Shown here in pieces: positions 23,720-32,531 of a stretch of DNA of 64,000 nt; within the stretch, counting starts at the first letter, position 1; every line of letters starts with the position of its first letter. The stretch comes from CADCWK01 sp964244115 (GTDB lineage Bacteria; Chloroflexota; Chloroflexia; Thermomicrobiales; UBA6265). The notes under the pieces were generated by a model. The model saw only the letters and a program-made list of their open reading frames with translations, ran no database searches and was not told where the DNA came from. Where the stretch lies: positions 59,303 to 123,302 of the forward strand of contig CAXTHM010000002.1 in the NCBI GenBank assembly GCA_964244115.1, in the 5' to 3' direction. The position numbers were made by a program, and so were the translations under genes.

Positions 23720-25612
23720 ATGGTCGGGCAACACGAGACAGCGCTGCGGCGCAGCGCGACGGACGGCGGGCGGTATCTCCCGATCGAGCAGTACGGCGCG
23801 ATCGGGGACCTCCGGACCGTTGCCCTCGTCGGGGTCGACGGGTCGATCGACTGGTTCTGCTACCCGCGGATCGACTCGCCGAGCGTCTTCGGCCGGCTCC
23901 TCGACGCGGACGCGGGCGGACACTTCCAGATCGTTCCGATCGGCGACGGGATGCACTGGCGGCAGCAGTACTGGCCCGACACCAACGTTCTCGTGACCCG
24001 GTTCTTCTCCGACGCCGGGATGGTCGAACTGATCGATTTCATGCCGCTCGGCACGGACCCGACCGACGCGATCTCGGACGAGCACTGCCTCATCCGCCAG
24101 GTCCAGGTCCTGCGCGGCTGCGTGACGCTGACCCTGTCCTGCGAACCCGCGCTGGACTACGGCCGCGGGACCCACGCGACCGAGGTGACGGAGCAGGGCG
24201 CGACCTTCACCGGGACGGGATGTGCCGAGGGTCAGGTCTTCTGGCTGGGCAGCAGCGTCCCGCTCGAGGCGACCGAGCGAGGCGTCGCCGCGACGTTCAG
24301 CCTGAACGAGGGCGAGCGGGCGGCGTTCTGCTTCAAGGGCAACCAGGAACCCGCGGACAGCGTCCCCGGCTGGCTCTCACCGGATGAATCCCAGACGGCG
24401 TTCGAGCGGACGGTCGACTGGTGGCGAGACTGGCTCTCGACCAGCCAGTACCAGGGCCGCTGGCGGGAGCAGGTCAACCGCTCCGTCCTCACCCTCAAGC
24501 TGCTCACCCAGGCCGACACCGGGGCGATCGCCGCGGCCGCGACCATGTCCCTGCCCGAGGTCGTCGGCGGAGGGCGAAACTGGGACTACCGGTACGCCTG
24601 GGTCCGGGATGCCGCCTTCGTCATCTACGCGTTCATCCGGCTCGGATTCAAGGCCGAGGCAGCGAGCTTCATCGACTGGCTGGCCTCCCGCTGCGTCGAG
24701 GGCGGCGCGAGCGGCCCACTGGACCTGATGTACCGGGTCGAGGGCACGGACGGGTTTCCGGAGCTCGAACTGGACCACCTCGCCGGCTACCGGGACAGCC
24801 AGCCGGTCCGGATCGGCAACGCCGCCGTCGATCAGCTGCAACTGGACATCTACGGCGAACTCCTGGACGCCGTCTACCTGAGTAACAAGTACGACGCGCC
24901 CATCTCCTGGGAACTCTGGACCCGGCTGCGGACGATGGTCGAGTGGGTGGTCGCGAACTGGGACCAGCCCGACGAGGGCCTCTGGGAGACCCGGGCCGGC
25001 CGGCAGCACTTCACGATCTCGAAGGTGATGTGCTGGGTCGCCATCGACCGCGCGCTCCGCATCGGTCAGAAGCGATCGTTCCCGGCACCCTATCAGGAAT
25101 GGACCGAGACCCGGGACCGGATCTACGAGGAGGTCATGGCGAAGGCCTGGAATGAGGAGCGGCAGGCCTTCACCCAGTACTACGGCTCGGATCAGCTCGA
25201 CGCTTCGGTCCTGCTCATGCCGCTCGTCTTCTTCGTCGCCCCGAAGGAACCGCGGATGCTGAAGACCATCGACGCGATCATGCAGTCGCCGTCGAAGGGC
25301 GGGCTGACCTCGGCCGGGCTGGTCTACCGCTACGCACCGGACACGAACAGCGACGGGCTCGACGGCGCGGAGGGCACCTTCAGCATGTGCTCGTTCTGGC
25401 TGGTCGAGGCCCTGACCAAGGCCGGTCGGGTCGACGAGGCCCGCCTGATGTTCGAGCGGATGCTGGGGTTCGCCAATCACCTCGGGCTCTACTCCGAGCA
25501 GATCGGGCTGCGCGGCGAATCGCTCGGCAACACGCCCCAGGCGTTCACCCATTTCGCCCTGATCAGCGCGGCCTTCAATCTGGACCGGACGCTGGGCACG
25601 AAGTCGCCCTGA
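23720..25612 (+). CDS. glycoside hydrolase family 15 (glucoamylase/trehalase-like)
   Basis: A 630-residue cytoplasmic enzyme. It opens with the GH15 phosphorylase-like N-domain (YGAIGDLRTVALVGVDGSIDWF) and has the catalytic-domain signature GGGRNWDYRYAWVRDAAF. A later EGTFSMCSFWLVEAL segment carries an acidic residue that fits the second catalytic Glu. No signal peptide. Members hydrolyse alpha-glucans or trehalose, and sequence reading alone cannot separate these. GGGAGGG lies just upstream of the ATG at 23720. OtsA at 52 kb makes trehalose turnover a possible context, though distant. Confidence 0.92.
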   Translation: MVGQHETALRRSATDGGRYLPIEQYGAIGDLRTVALVGVDGSIDWFCYPRIDSPSVFGRLLDADAGGHFQIVPIGDGMHWRQQYWPDTNVLVTRFFSDAGMVELIDFMPLGTDPTDAISDEHCLIRQVQVLRGCVTLTLSCEPALDYGRGTHATEVTEQGATFTGTGCAEGQVFWLGSSVPLEATERGVAATFSLNEGERAAFCFKGNQEPADSVPGWLSPDESQTAFERTVDWWRDWLSTSQYQGRWREQVNRSVLTLKLLTQADTGAIAAAATMSLPEVVGGGRNWDYRYAWVRDAAFVIYAFIRLGFKAEAASFIDWLASRCVEGGASGPLDLMYRVEGTDGFPELELDHLAGYRDSQPVRIGNAAVDQLQLDIYGELLDAVYLSNKYDAPISWELWTRLRTMVEWVVANWDQPDEGLWETRAGRQHFTISKVMCWVAIDRALRIGQKRSFPAPYQEWTETRDRIYEEVMAKAWNEERQAFTQYYGSDQLDASVLLMPLVFFVAPKEPRMLKTIDAIMQSPSKGGLTSAGLVYRYAPDTNSDGLDGAEGTFSMCSFWLVEALTKAGRVDEARLMFERMLGFANHLGLYSEQIGLRGESLGNTPQAFTHFALISAAFNLDRTLGTKSP

Positions 25613-25748
25613 TCCGGTCGGAGCCGGTGCGACGGGGATCGCAGGGGCATGAGTGATATTCCCGGTAGATCGGACAGACCGCCTGTCGATTCGGCTCGGT
25701 ATGGTACCGTCCCGGAACGAATCCGAGCAGCGTCAGAGGAGCCCACCG

Positions 25749-27620
25749 GTGACCACGATCCGCCGTACACCCGCGACGCCGCCGCAGTCTCCGCCCGCGG
25801 AACTGCCCCGCTGGGACCTCGACTCCCTCTTCCCCGGCGTCGATTCCCCCGAACTCGTCGCGGCGATCGATCAGCTCGCCGGCTCGATCGAGGCGCTGGC
25901 CGATCGGCTCGGGGTCGTGACCGCGGTGGACAGCAGCACTCCGGCCGGCGGCGCCTTCGACGAGCTGATCGGGAGGCTCGACGACGTCCTCGAACAGTTC
26001 GGCCCGATCGAGGCCTATCTCTACGGCAAAGTCAGCGCCGATACCGGCGACGAGCGCGCCCAGGCCCGCATGAGCGGGGTCCACGAGCGCACGATCGCCT
26101 TGCAGCAGATCGGTCCCCGCCTGAACGCCTGGCTTGGCACGGTGGATGACGCCGAGCTGCGGGAGGGGTCGCGTCTCGCCGCTGATTACGGCGATCTCAT
26201 CCGGATGGCGCGTCGGCGCGCCGCCCATCTGCTGTCGCCGGCCGAGGAAGACCTGCTCGCCGAACTATCGTCATCGTCCGGGTCGGCCTGGGAGAAACTC
26301 CACCAGGACGTGAGTTCGCAGATCCTCGTCACGCTCGATGGGGATGACGAGCACGCCCGCAAGCCGATGCCGATCAGCGCGGTCCGCAACCTCGCGTACG
26401 ACGCCGACCGGTCGGTTCGGGAGCGGGCCTACACGGCCGAACTGGCCGCCTGGTCGGCCAATGCCGTCCCGCTCGCCGCCGCCATGAACGGGATCAAGGG
26501 CCAGGTCAACGTGACCGCGAAGCGCCGCGGGTTCGCGTCGCCGCTGGACGAGGGGTTGGCCGCGAACCGGCTGGACCGGCCGACGCTGGACGCCCTGGTC
26601 GCCGCCGCCGAAGACGCCTTCCCGCTCTTCCGCCGGTTCCTCCGGGCCAAGGCGAGACTCCTGGGCCTCGACCGGCTGGCGTGGTTCGACCTGTTCGCCC
26701 CGGTCGGCCCCACGACCGCCCCGGGCGAGGCGTCGCGCTGGGACTACCCGTCGTCGACCGCGTTCGTCGAGCATCACTTCGCTGGCTTCTCCGACGAACT
26801 CGGTGGGCTCGCCCGGCGAGCCTTCAGCGAGTCCTGGATCGACGCTGGCCCTCGGCCGGGCAAAGTCGGCGGCGCCTATTGCATGCCGTTCACGGGTGAG
26901 CAGAGCCGCATCCTCTCCAACTTCACGCCCTCCTACAACGGCATGGGCACCCTGGCGCATGAGCTCGGTCACGCTTATCACAACTTCACCCAGCACGGCG
27001 AACCCGCCACCCGGCGCGGCTCCCCGATGGTCGTCGCCGAGACCGCCAGCACCTTCTGCGAGACGATCATCCGCCAGGCCGGCCTCCGGGAGGCGACCGA
27101 TGACGACCGCCTGGTCATCCTCGAATCATTCCTGTCCGACACGACCCAGATCGTGCTCGACATCCTCAGTCGGTTCCGGTTCGAGCAGGCCGTCTTCGGA
27201 CAGCGGGCCGAGCGCCAGCTGAGCGCCGATGAACTCTGCGGACTGATGCTCGAGGCCCAACGTTCGACGTACGGAGAGGGGCTCGATTCGGACCGACTCC
27301 ACCCCTATGCCTGGGCCAGCAAGCCGCACTACTACAGCACCGAATCGTTCTACAACTACCCGTACCTGTTCGGACAGTTGTTCGGCATCGGGCTCTACGC
27401 CGAGTACACCGCTCACCCGGCATCGTTCCACGATCGCTACGACAACCTCCTGCGCCGGACTGGCCAGGCGGATCCGGCTGAACTCGCGGCGGAGTTCGGC
27501 GTCGATATCCGGGACGAAGCCTTCTGGGCGACGAGTCTCCGGAGCCTCGCGATCGACATCGATGCGTTCGTCGGGATCGTCGATCGTCGGGAATCGCTGC
27601 TGACAGGACCGGCCACATGA
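25749..27620 (+). CDS. pepF: oligoendopeptidase F (M3 family)
   Basis: Zinc endopeptidase degrading short peptides in the cytoplasm. The 623-residue chain has the HELGH motif at residues 404-408 and the third ligand Glu in VVAETASTFCE soon after. The C-terminal HYYSTESFYNYPYLFGQLF segment, also typical of PepF, follows. GTG at 25749 is chosen because GAGGAG lies about 8 bases upstream; the frame is open further upstream with no better signal. The oligopeptide importer at 37-44 kb would supply substrates, but is not adjacent. Confidence 0.93.
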   Translation: MTTIRRTPATPPQSPPAELPRWDLDSLFPGVDSPELVAAIDQLAGSIEALADRLGVVTAVDSSTPAGGAFDELIGRLDDVLEQFGPIEAYLYGKVSADTGDERAQARMSGVHERTIALQQIGPRLNAWLGTVDDAELREGSRLAADYGDLIRMARRRAAHLLSPAEEDLLAELSSSSGSAWEKLHQDVSSQILVTLDGDDEHARKPMPISAVRNLAYDADRSVRERAYTAELAAWSANAVPLAAAMNGIKGQVNVTAKRRGFASPLDEGLAANRLDRPTLDALVAAAEDAFPLFRRFLRAKARLLGLDRLAWFDLFAPVGPTTAPGEASRWDYPSSTAFVEHHFAGFSDELGGLARRAFSESWIDAGPRPGKVGGAYCMPFTGEQSRILSNFTPSYNGMGTLAHELGHAYHNFTQHGEPATRRGSPMVVAETASTFCETIIRQAGLREATDDDRLVILESFLSDTTQIVLDILSRFRFEQAVFGQRAERQLSADELCGLMLEAQRSTYGEGLDSDRLHPYAWASKPHYYSTESFYNYPYLFGQLFGIGLYAEYTAHPASFHDRYDNLLRRTGQADPAELAAEFGVDIRDEAFWATSLRSLAIDIDAFVGIVDRRESLLTGPAT

Positions 27621-27627
27621 CCAAGGT

Positions 27628-27660
27628 CCCGTCCGGAAGTCCTTCGTTCTCACGGACGGG
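27628..27660 (+). terminator. possible terminator after pepF
   Basis: CCCGTCCG (27628-27635) and CGGACGGG (27653-27660) pair perfectly around a 17-base loop just after the pepF stop, without a following T-run. Confidence 0.4.
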
Positions 27661-27790
27661 CTATACTCCGGCCCGCGTCCACCATCACTGATTCGGGTTC
27701 AGCCGGAGATCCGGACTCCGGACGATCGGGTTCCGCGGTTAGTCCGTCATCGACCCGGTATCGTCTGGCACAGCACGGGAGCAGATCCGC

Positions 27791-28078
27791 ATGAAGAAAC
27801 TCATCATCGCCGTGGTCCAGAACGAAGACGCGGACAATGTCGTCGATGCCCTCCTGGAGGATGAGTTCCGGGCCACACGGCTCGCCAGCACGGGTGGCTT
27901 CCTCCGGCGTGGCAACACGACCCTGATGGTGGGAGCCGACGAGGACCAGATCGACCGCATCCTCGATCTCGTGCGCAGCAACGCCCGCTCCGGCTCGGCC
28001 CCCGCCGAGAGCAGCGAGGCCCAGTCCGCGGCCGCGACGGTGTTCGTGCTGGACCTCGAGGACTATCAGCGGCTGTAG
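27791..28078 (+). CDS. darA: cyclic-di-AMP-binding PII-like protein
   Basis: A 95-residue signalling protein of the DUF970/DarA (PstA) family that binds c-di-AMP as a trimer. The family core is exact: ATRLASTGGFLRRGNTTLMVG, preceded by MKKLIIAVVQNEDADNVVDAL. GGGAG precedes the ATG. SelB begins 16 bases after its stop, so the two are probably co-transcribed; no functional link between them is known to me. No diadenylate cyclase gene is in the window. Confidence 0.93.
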   Translation: MKKLIIAVVQNEDADNVVDALLEDEFRATRLASTGGFLRRGNTTLMVGADEDQIDRILDLVRSNARSGSAPAESSEAQSAAATVFVLDLEDYQRL

Positions 28079-28094
28079 GCGCCTGGGAACACTG

Positions 28095-30074
28095 GTGATC
28101 GCCACCGAGACGGACGTCGTTCCCGCCCAGTCGGCCGTGCGCGATGTCTCGATCGCGACGGCGGGACATGTCGATCACGGCAAGTCGACCCTGGTCCGGA
28201 TCCTGACCGGCACGGATCCGGACCGGCTCCCCGAGGAACGCCGCCGGGAGATGACGATCGAACTGGGGTTCGCCTCGCTCGCCCGCCCGGACGGAAGCCG
28301 ACTCGCCTTCATCGACGTTCCCGGCCATGAACGCCTGGTCGAGACCATGGTCGCCGGGGTCGGCGGCATCGACGCCGCCCTGTTGGTCGTCGCCGCGGAC
28401 GATGGCCCCATGCCCCAGACGATCGAACATCTCCGGATCCTGGGGCTGCTCGGACTCCCCGAATGCGTGGTCGCGATCACCCGCACCGACCTGGTCGACG
28501 CCGACTGGCTCCACCTCGCGATCGCTTCGGTCCGTGATCTGCTCCACGAGCACGGACTCGAACACGCTCCGGTCATCCCGGTCTCGGCCGTCACCGGCGA
28601 TGGCGTCGACGATCTGAGAGACTGTCTCCTCGCCGTCCCGCCCCGGCCCCGCATGACCGGCGAGACCGACGTCGTCTGGTTGCCCATCGACCGGTCGTTC
28701 CATCGCCACGGCGTCGGTACCATCGTCGCCGGGACCCTGGCCCACGGCCAACTCCACCGCGGAGACACCGTGGCCATCTGGCCGGGCGGCCTCAAGACCA
28801 CGGTCCGTCAGCTCCAGCGTCACAACCAGCCGATCGAATCAGCCATCCCGGGGCAGCGGGTAGCCGCGAACCTGGCCGGGATTAGTCTCGATCAGGTCAC
28901 GCGAGGCAAGGTCCTGTCGAGACAACCGGTCCCCGCGATCGAGACCGTCGATATCCGCTACGAGTCGATCGGGTCGCTCCCGCGATCCGGTGATCTCGTC
29001 AGAGTGATGATCGGCACGGACCGGGTCGACGCGACGATCCAGCTCGTTCGACGGCCCGGCACGCCCGGCCTCGACCACGCCCTCGCTCTTGCCCGGCTCA
29101 GGTTCCGCCGCCCGGTCGCCACGGTGACGGGTGACCGTCTGATCGTCCGACGTCCGTCCCCGGCGGCGACGCTCGGCGGAGGCGTCGTGCTCGCCCGGTA
29201 TGCCGGCCGCCCACCCCGGCTCGATGGCGAGCGCCGCGCTGACCTCGCGGCGCTCGCCGTGGGCGATCCCGGACCCACGCTTCGACGGCGACTGGCCGTC
29301 GGTCCGATATCGATCGCGCACGCGACCGAGGACCTCCCCGGCGCGGCGATGGACATCCTTCGACGCTGGCTTCAGGACGGAACCGTCCGCCTGGTGACGT
29401 CGTCTGCGCCGGTCCACGAGACGCTCCGGTCATCGTCGATCGTGATCGCCGGAGCGGTGTGGCTAACGTTCGTCCAGAGCCTGCGAGACGATCTGGCGTC
29501 GTACCACGCCGATGAGCCAGAGACGTTGGGGCTTCCGGTGAGCCGACTCCGCAACCGATCCGGGTGGTCGGCGTCCGACCTCGATCATCTGCTCGAACGT
29601 GCGGTCGGCGAGGGTCATGTGGTTCGACGCCATGGGATCGTCGCCCTCCCTGGCCATCGACCGCGACTTCGCGACGCCGAGCGTCCGGTCGCCGAGCGAC
29701 TGCTGAGGCAATCGGGCGCGCGGCAATCGATCCAGGTGATGCTCGTCCGCGACATCCTGCCCACGACGATCGACTATCTGGAGCGGAGCGGCGAGATCGT
29801 CCGGATCGACGACGACCGGATCATGTCCGCCGGACAGTTCGAGATCGTCGCCCGCTGGGTCATCGAGACCAGCCGGTCGCGGCCGGTCGATCTGCCGACC
29901 GTCCGGGATCAGGTCGGGCTCGGCCGCGATACGGTCCAGCGTCTGCTGGAGTGCTTCGACCGGATGGCGCTCACCGTACGGCGGGGCGACGGGCGACATG
30001 CGGGGCCGGCCGCGGACGAATGGCTCTCGGCGCAGGACGATCGGCACGATCTTGGGACGGACACGCGATCGTGA
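28095..30074 (+). CDS. selB: selenocysteine-specific elongation factor SelB
   Basis: A GTPase that delivers selenocysteyl-tRNA to recoded UGA codons. The 659-residue chain has GHVDHGKST and DVPGHE, the SelB-type TRTDLVD in place of NKxD, EF-Tu-like domains II and III, and a C-terminal region of winged-helix repeats (from about residue 400) that binds the SECIS RNA. It starts at GTG with a weak GGGA upstream. No selA, selD, tRNA-Sec or obvious selenoprotein gene is in the window. The last two hundred residues are well preserved in pattern, so it looks functional. Confidence 0.93.
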   Translation: MIATETDVVPAQSAVRDVSIATAGHVDHGKSTLVRILTGTDPDRLPEERRREMTIELGFASLARPDGSRLAFIDVPGHERLVETMVAGVGGIDAALLVVAADDGPMPQTIEHLRILGLLGLPECVVAITRTDLVDADWLHLAIASVRDLLHEHGLEHAPVIPVSAVTGDGVDDLRDCLLAVPPRPRMTGETDVVWLPIDRSFHRHGVGTIVAGTLAHGQLHRGDTVAIWPGGLKTTVRQLQRHNQPIESAIPGQRVAANLAGISLDQVTRGKVLSRQPVPAIETVDIRYESIGSLPRSGDLVRVMIGTDRVDATIQLVRRPGTPGLDHALALARLRFRRPVATVTGDRLIVRRPSPAATLGGGVVLARYAGRPPRLDGERRADLAALAVGDPGPTLRRRLAVGPISIAHATEDLPGAAMDILRRWLQDGTVRLVTSSAPVHETLRSSSIVIAGAVWLTFVQSLRDDLASYHADEPETLGLPVSRLRNRSGWSASDLDHLLERAVGEGHVVRRHGIVALPGHRPRLRDAERPVAERLLRQSGARQSIQVMLVRDILPTTIDYLERSGEIVRIDDDRIMSAGQFEIVARWVIETSRSRPVDLPTVRDQVGLGRDTVQRLLECFDRMALTVRRGDGRHAGPAADEWLSAQDDRHDLGTDTRS

Positions 30075-30191
30075 GCGGTGTGCCGGGGTATCATCGCGCT
30101 CTGATCGATGAGCGCCATCCGCGGGGCGACGAGTGTCACGAGTGATACGCCTGGTGGACCAGTTATCAGCTATAGGAGGACCGAGACGGAC

Positions 30192-31085
30192 ATGCCAGCC
30201 AGTTCATCGGAACCGTCCCCGGACCGTGCAGGTCACACCCCTGTCGCGGACGATGTCGCCGGGCCTCACCACCACATCGTCCTCTCCCCGCATTACGACG
30301 ACATGGCGCTCTCGGTCGGGGCCACGATGGCCACGCTGGGGGATGCCGGTCGCCAGGTGACCGACCTGATCGTCTTCGGCATGGAGCCCGTCGGCGTCGA
30401 ACTGCATGCGTTCGCCCGCCATCACCATGAGGTCTGGGGACTGAGCACCGACGAGGTCATCGCCGCCCGCAAGGCCGAGGAAGCGGCGGCGGTTCGCCTG
30501 CTGGGTGCGTCGACCGCCAACCTGGATTTCCACGACGCGATCTACCGCTCCGATCATTACCGGTCCGACGAGGCGCTCTTCGGCGCGACATCGCCCGCGG
30601 AAGCGGACCTGCCCGCCCGGATCGCCGGTGCGGCGGATGCCGTGGCTCGCTCCCTGGCCGGATCGTCGGCTTCACCGACGGACGCCGTCCGGTTCTACGC
30701 TCCGGTCGCGATCGGTAATCATGTCGACCATCAACTCGCCTTCCTGGCGGGACATTGGCTCCAGGCGATGGGATATGTCATTTGGCTCTATGAGGACCTG
30801 CCCTATGCCATGATCGGCGACAACCGACCCGTCCGACTCGCCGCCCTGGCGGATCGGGGGATCGAACTCCGAGTCGCCGCTAACTGTCCGACCGCGACGG
30901 GCTGGCGGCGCAAGATCGACGCGGTCCTGGCCTACCCGTCTCAACTCGAGACCGTCTTCCGGAACTACGCCGGCGTCGAGCCAACCGCGGCGGGGATCGA
31001 CGAGGCCCTGTCGTCGTACCACCGGAGCATCGGTGCCGGGACGAGCGTCGAACGCTTCTGGGAGTTCGATCGCGAGCCGCGATGA
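30192..31085 (+). CDS. PIG-L family N-acetylglucosaminyl deacetylase-like
   Basis: A 297-residue zinc-dependent deacetylase of the LmbE/PIG-L fold. The metal site is seen as SPHYDDMALSVG near residue 36 and NHVDHQ near residue 180. A strong AGGAGGA lies about 11 bases before the ATG at 30192. Substrates in this family include GlcNAc-conjugates in mycothiol, bacillithiol or GPI-like pathways, and none can be chosen here. A 27-residue membrane peptide gene follows after 75 bases. Confidence 0.85.
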   Translation: MPASSSEPSPDRAGHTPVADDVAGPHHHIVLSPHYDDMALSVGATMATLGDAGRQVTDLIVFGMEPVGVELHAFARHHHEVWGLSTDEVIAARKAEEAAAVRLLGASTANLDFHDAIYRSDHYRSDEALFGATSPAEADLPARIAGAADAVARSLAGSSASPTDAVRFYAPVAIGNHVDHQLAFLAGHWLQAMGYVIWLYEDLPYAMIGDNRPVRLAALADRGIELRVAANCPTATGWRRKIDAVLAYPSQLETVFRNYAGVEPTAAGIDEALSSYHRSIGAGTSVERFWEFDREPR

Positions 31086-31160
31086 TCGCGACCGGTCGGG
31101 ATGGTCTGTCACCGGTTCACCCCGGTCTCATTCGAGCAGACAGATGGGAGGCACGCACCG

Positions 31161-31244
31161 ATGTCCGACCGAGCCGTCTATGTCGCCATCACGGTGGCTA
31201 CCGCGATCATCGTCGCCCTGATGATCTGGCTGCTCTTCCTCTAG
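31161..31244 (+). CDS. 27-residue single-span membrane peptide
   Basis: Starts MSDRAVYVAI and continues as a hydrophobic helix ending IWLLFL. GGGAGG lies upstream of the ATG and a strong terminator begins 11 bases after the stop. Such tiny membrane proteins are often missed. No function is deduced. Confidence 0.55.
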   Translation: MSDRAVYVAITVATAIIVALMIWLLFL

Positions 31245-31254
31245 CTCCAGCCCG

Positions 31255-31301
31255 GACACGACGAGGGGCCGACCGGTATCGACCGATCGACCCCTCGTGT
31301 C
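31255..31301. terminator. terminator between convergent genes
   Basis: GACA, a 3-base bulge and CGAGGGG (31262-31268) pair with CCCCTCG (31291-31297) and TGTC. It lies between the membrane peptide gene and the convergent DUF1989 gene. Confidence 0.7.
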
Positions 31302-31372
31302 TGCCGTGATCCGGACAGCGTGTCGTCTCGACTTTGCCGGGATCGACGCCGACCCGAATCGGCGGCGGTGCG

Positions 31373-32224
31373 TCAGCGGTAGACCCGGACCAGGATGTCG
31401 CTCGGCTGCTCACCGTTGGTCTCATCGGCCGCCGCCGAGCATCGGACCGCCACGACCAGATCGGTCAACGCCTTGAGGACGACCCGGTCGCCGCGCTCGG
31501 ACGTCGGCGCTCGCAGTTCGAGGTCGCCGCGCTGCATGACCGCCAGCTGCATGAAGAAGTTGACCGGGTCCGGCGCGTCGATCTCCCCCAGGCCGAACGG
31601 GGCGAGCGCAGCCGGGAACCCCCTCAGCGGATCCCACTTCGGCTCGGCGGGGACAGTGGGCACTGCCGCGCCCTCCAACGGCGCGTCGAGTGCCGGATGA
31701 GCTCGGTCATCACCGGAGGCCGCGATTCCGTTCGCTTCGGCGTCAATCCCGTCAATGGTCGATGAGGTGGTCTCGTCAGCCTGATGGGCATCGGCTTCGC
31801 CGATCGCGGCGTTCGAGGTCGCCTCGGTGGAGACCGGGTCGATGACCCCGTTCTTCGACGCCGCTGGCTGGGCGTCGGAGGGATCGGGCGCGACCGGCGA
31901 CTCGACGTTCACCGTCGGTGCTGCCCACAGGATGTCATGCCGGCCGACGGTGTCTTCGACCAGGTCCAGCATCGACCGACCGCGGCTGGAATAGAGCGTC
32001 ATCCCGAGCGAGAGCATGATGCTCTTGCTCTGCTGCCGCGTCACACCGAGCGAGAGATGCTCCGACGGGTCGGCGTGGTCGAAGGCGACGAACTCGGCGA
32101 CCTGCTTCCCTTCGAGATCGACGATCTCCACCAGTCCGCCCGCCGGGACGACAGCCGCGAACGCGTCACCTGGCTTGATCTGCTTCGCCTTGATTGCCAG
32201 GCGACCGACCATCGACTGCCCCAT
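31373..32224 (-). CDS. DUF1989/urea carboxylase-associated-type protein with insertion
   Basis: A 283-residue protein. The first 100 residues fit the DUF1989 family (GGLVEIVDLEGKQVAEFVAFD, LSLGVTRQQSKSIMLSLG, GRSMLDLVEDTVGRHDILWA), as do the last 80 (DPVNFFMQLAVMQRGDLELRAP and a DLVVAVRCSA end). Between them about 95 residues of low-complexity Ala/Asp/Thr/Ser sequence replace the conserved central part that normally carries a Cys. DUF1989 members are linked to urea or amino-acid amide use, but this one lacks both the neighbours and the centre. An internal ATG four codons on is an alternative start. Confidence 0.72.
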   Translation of the reverse strand: MGQSMVGRLAIKAKQIKPGDAFAAVVPAGGLVEIVDLEGKQVAEFVAFDHADPSEHLSLGVTRQQSKSIMLSLGMTLYSSRGRSMLDLVEDTVGRHDILWAAPTVNVESPVAPDPSDAQPAASKNGVIDPVSTEATSNAAIGEADAHQADETTSSTIDGIDAEANGIAASGDDRAHPALDAPLEGAAVPTVPAEPKWDPLRGFPAALAPFGLGEIDAPDPVNFFMQLAVMQRGDLELRAPTSERGDRVVLKALTDLVVAVRCSAAADETNGEQPSDILVRVYR

Positions 32225-32531
32225 CTCGCTCTCGCTCCATCATGATCGTCACGCGGACTCGCCATCGATCCAGCCAGAGCCCATCCGGATGTGTCTATCG
32301 GACGGGAATTGTCGCAGTCGCCGCGGGTCACGTCCAACCGGACGACCGGGCTGACGACGACGCGATGCAGTGCCGGACCGGACCGGACCGGATCGAGGGC
32401 CGGGGACGCTATGCCATACTACCGAGAGTTCCGGGATCGATCCGTCATGGGTCCCCCAGCAGCGGTCCGGGCGCTGACGCGACCACCCGGAGAGGACCGT
32501 CCGTCGGGCCCGGCCCGCGCAGGAGCCGATC
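32225..32531. other. divergent intergenic region
   Basis: Separates the DUF1989 gene from the zinc-ribbon acidic protein. A CCGGACCGGACCGGA run near 32375-32390 is a short tandem repeat. A CATACT near 32415 is a weak -10 candidate. Nothing else seen. Confidence 0.35.
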
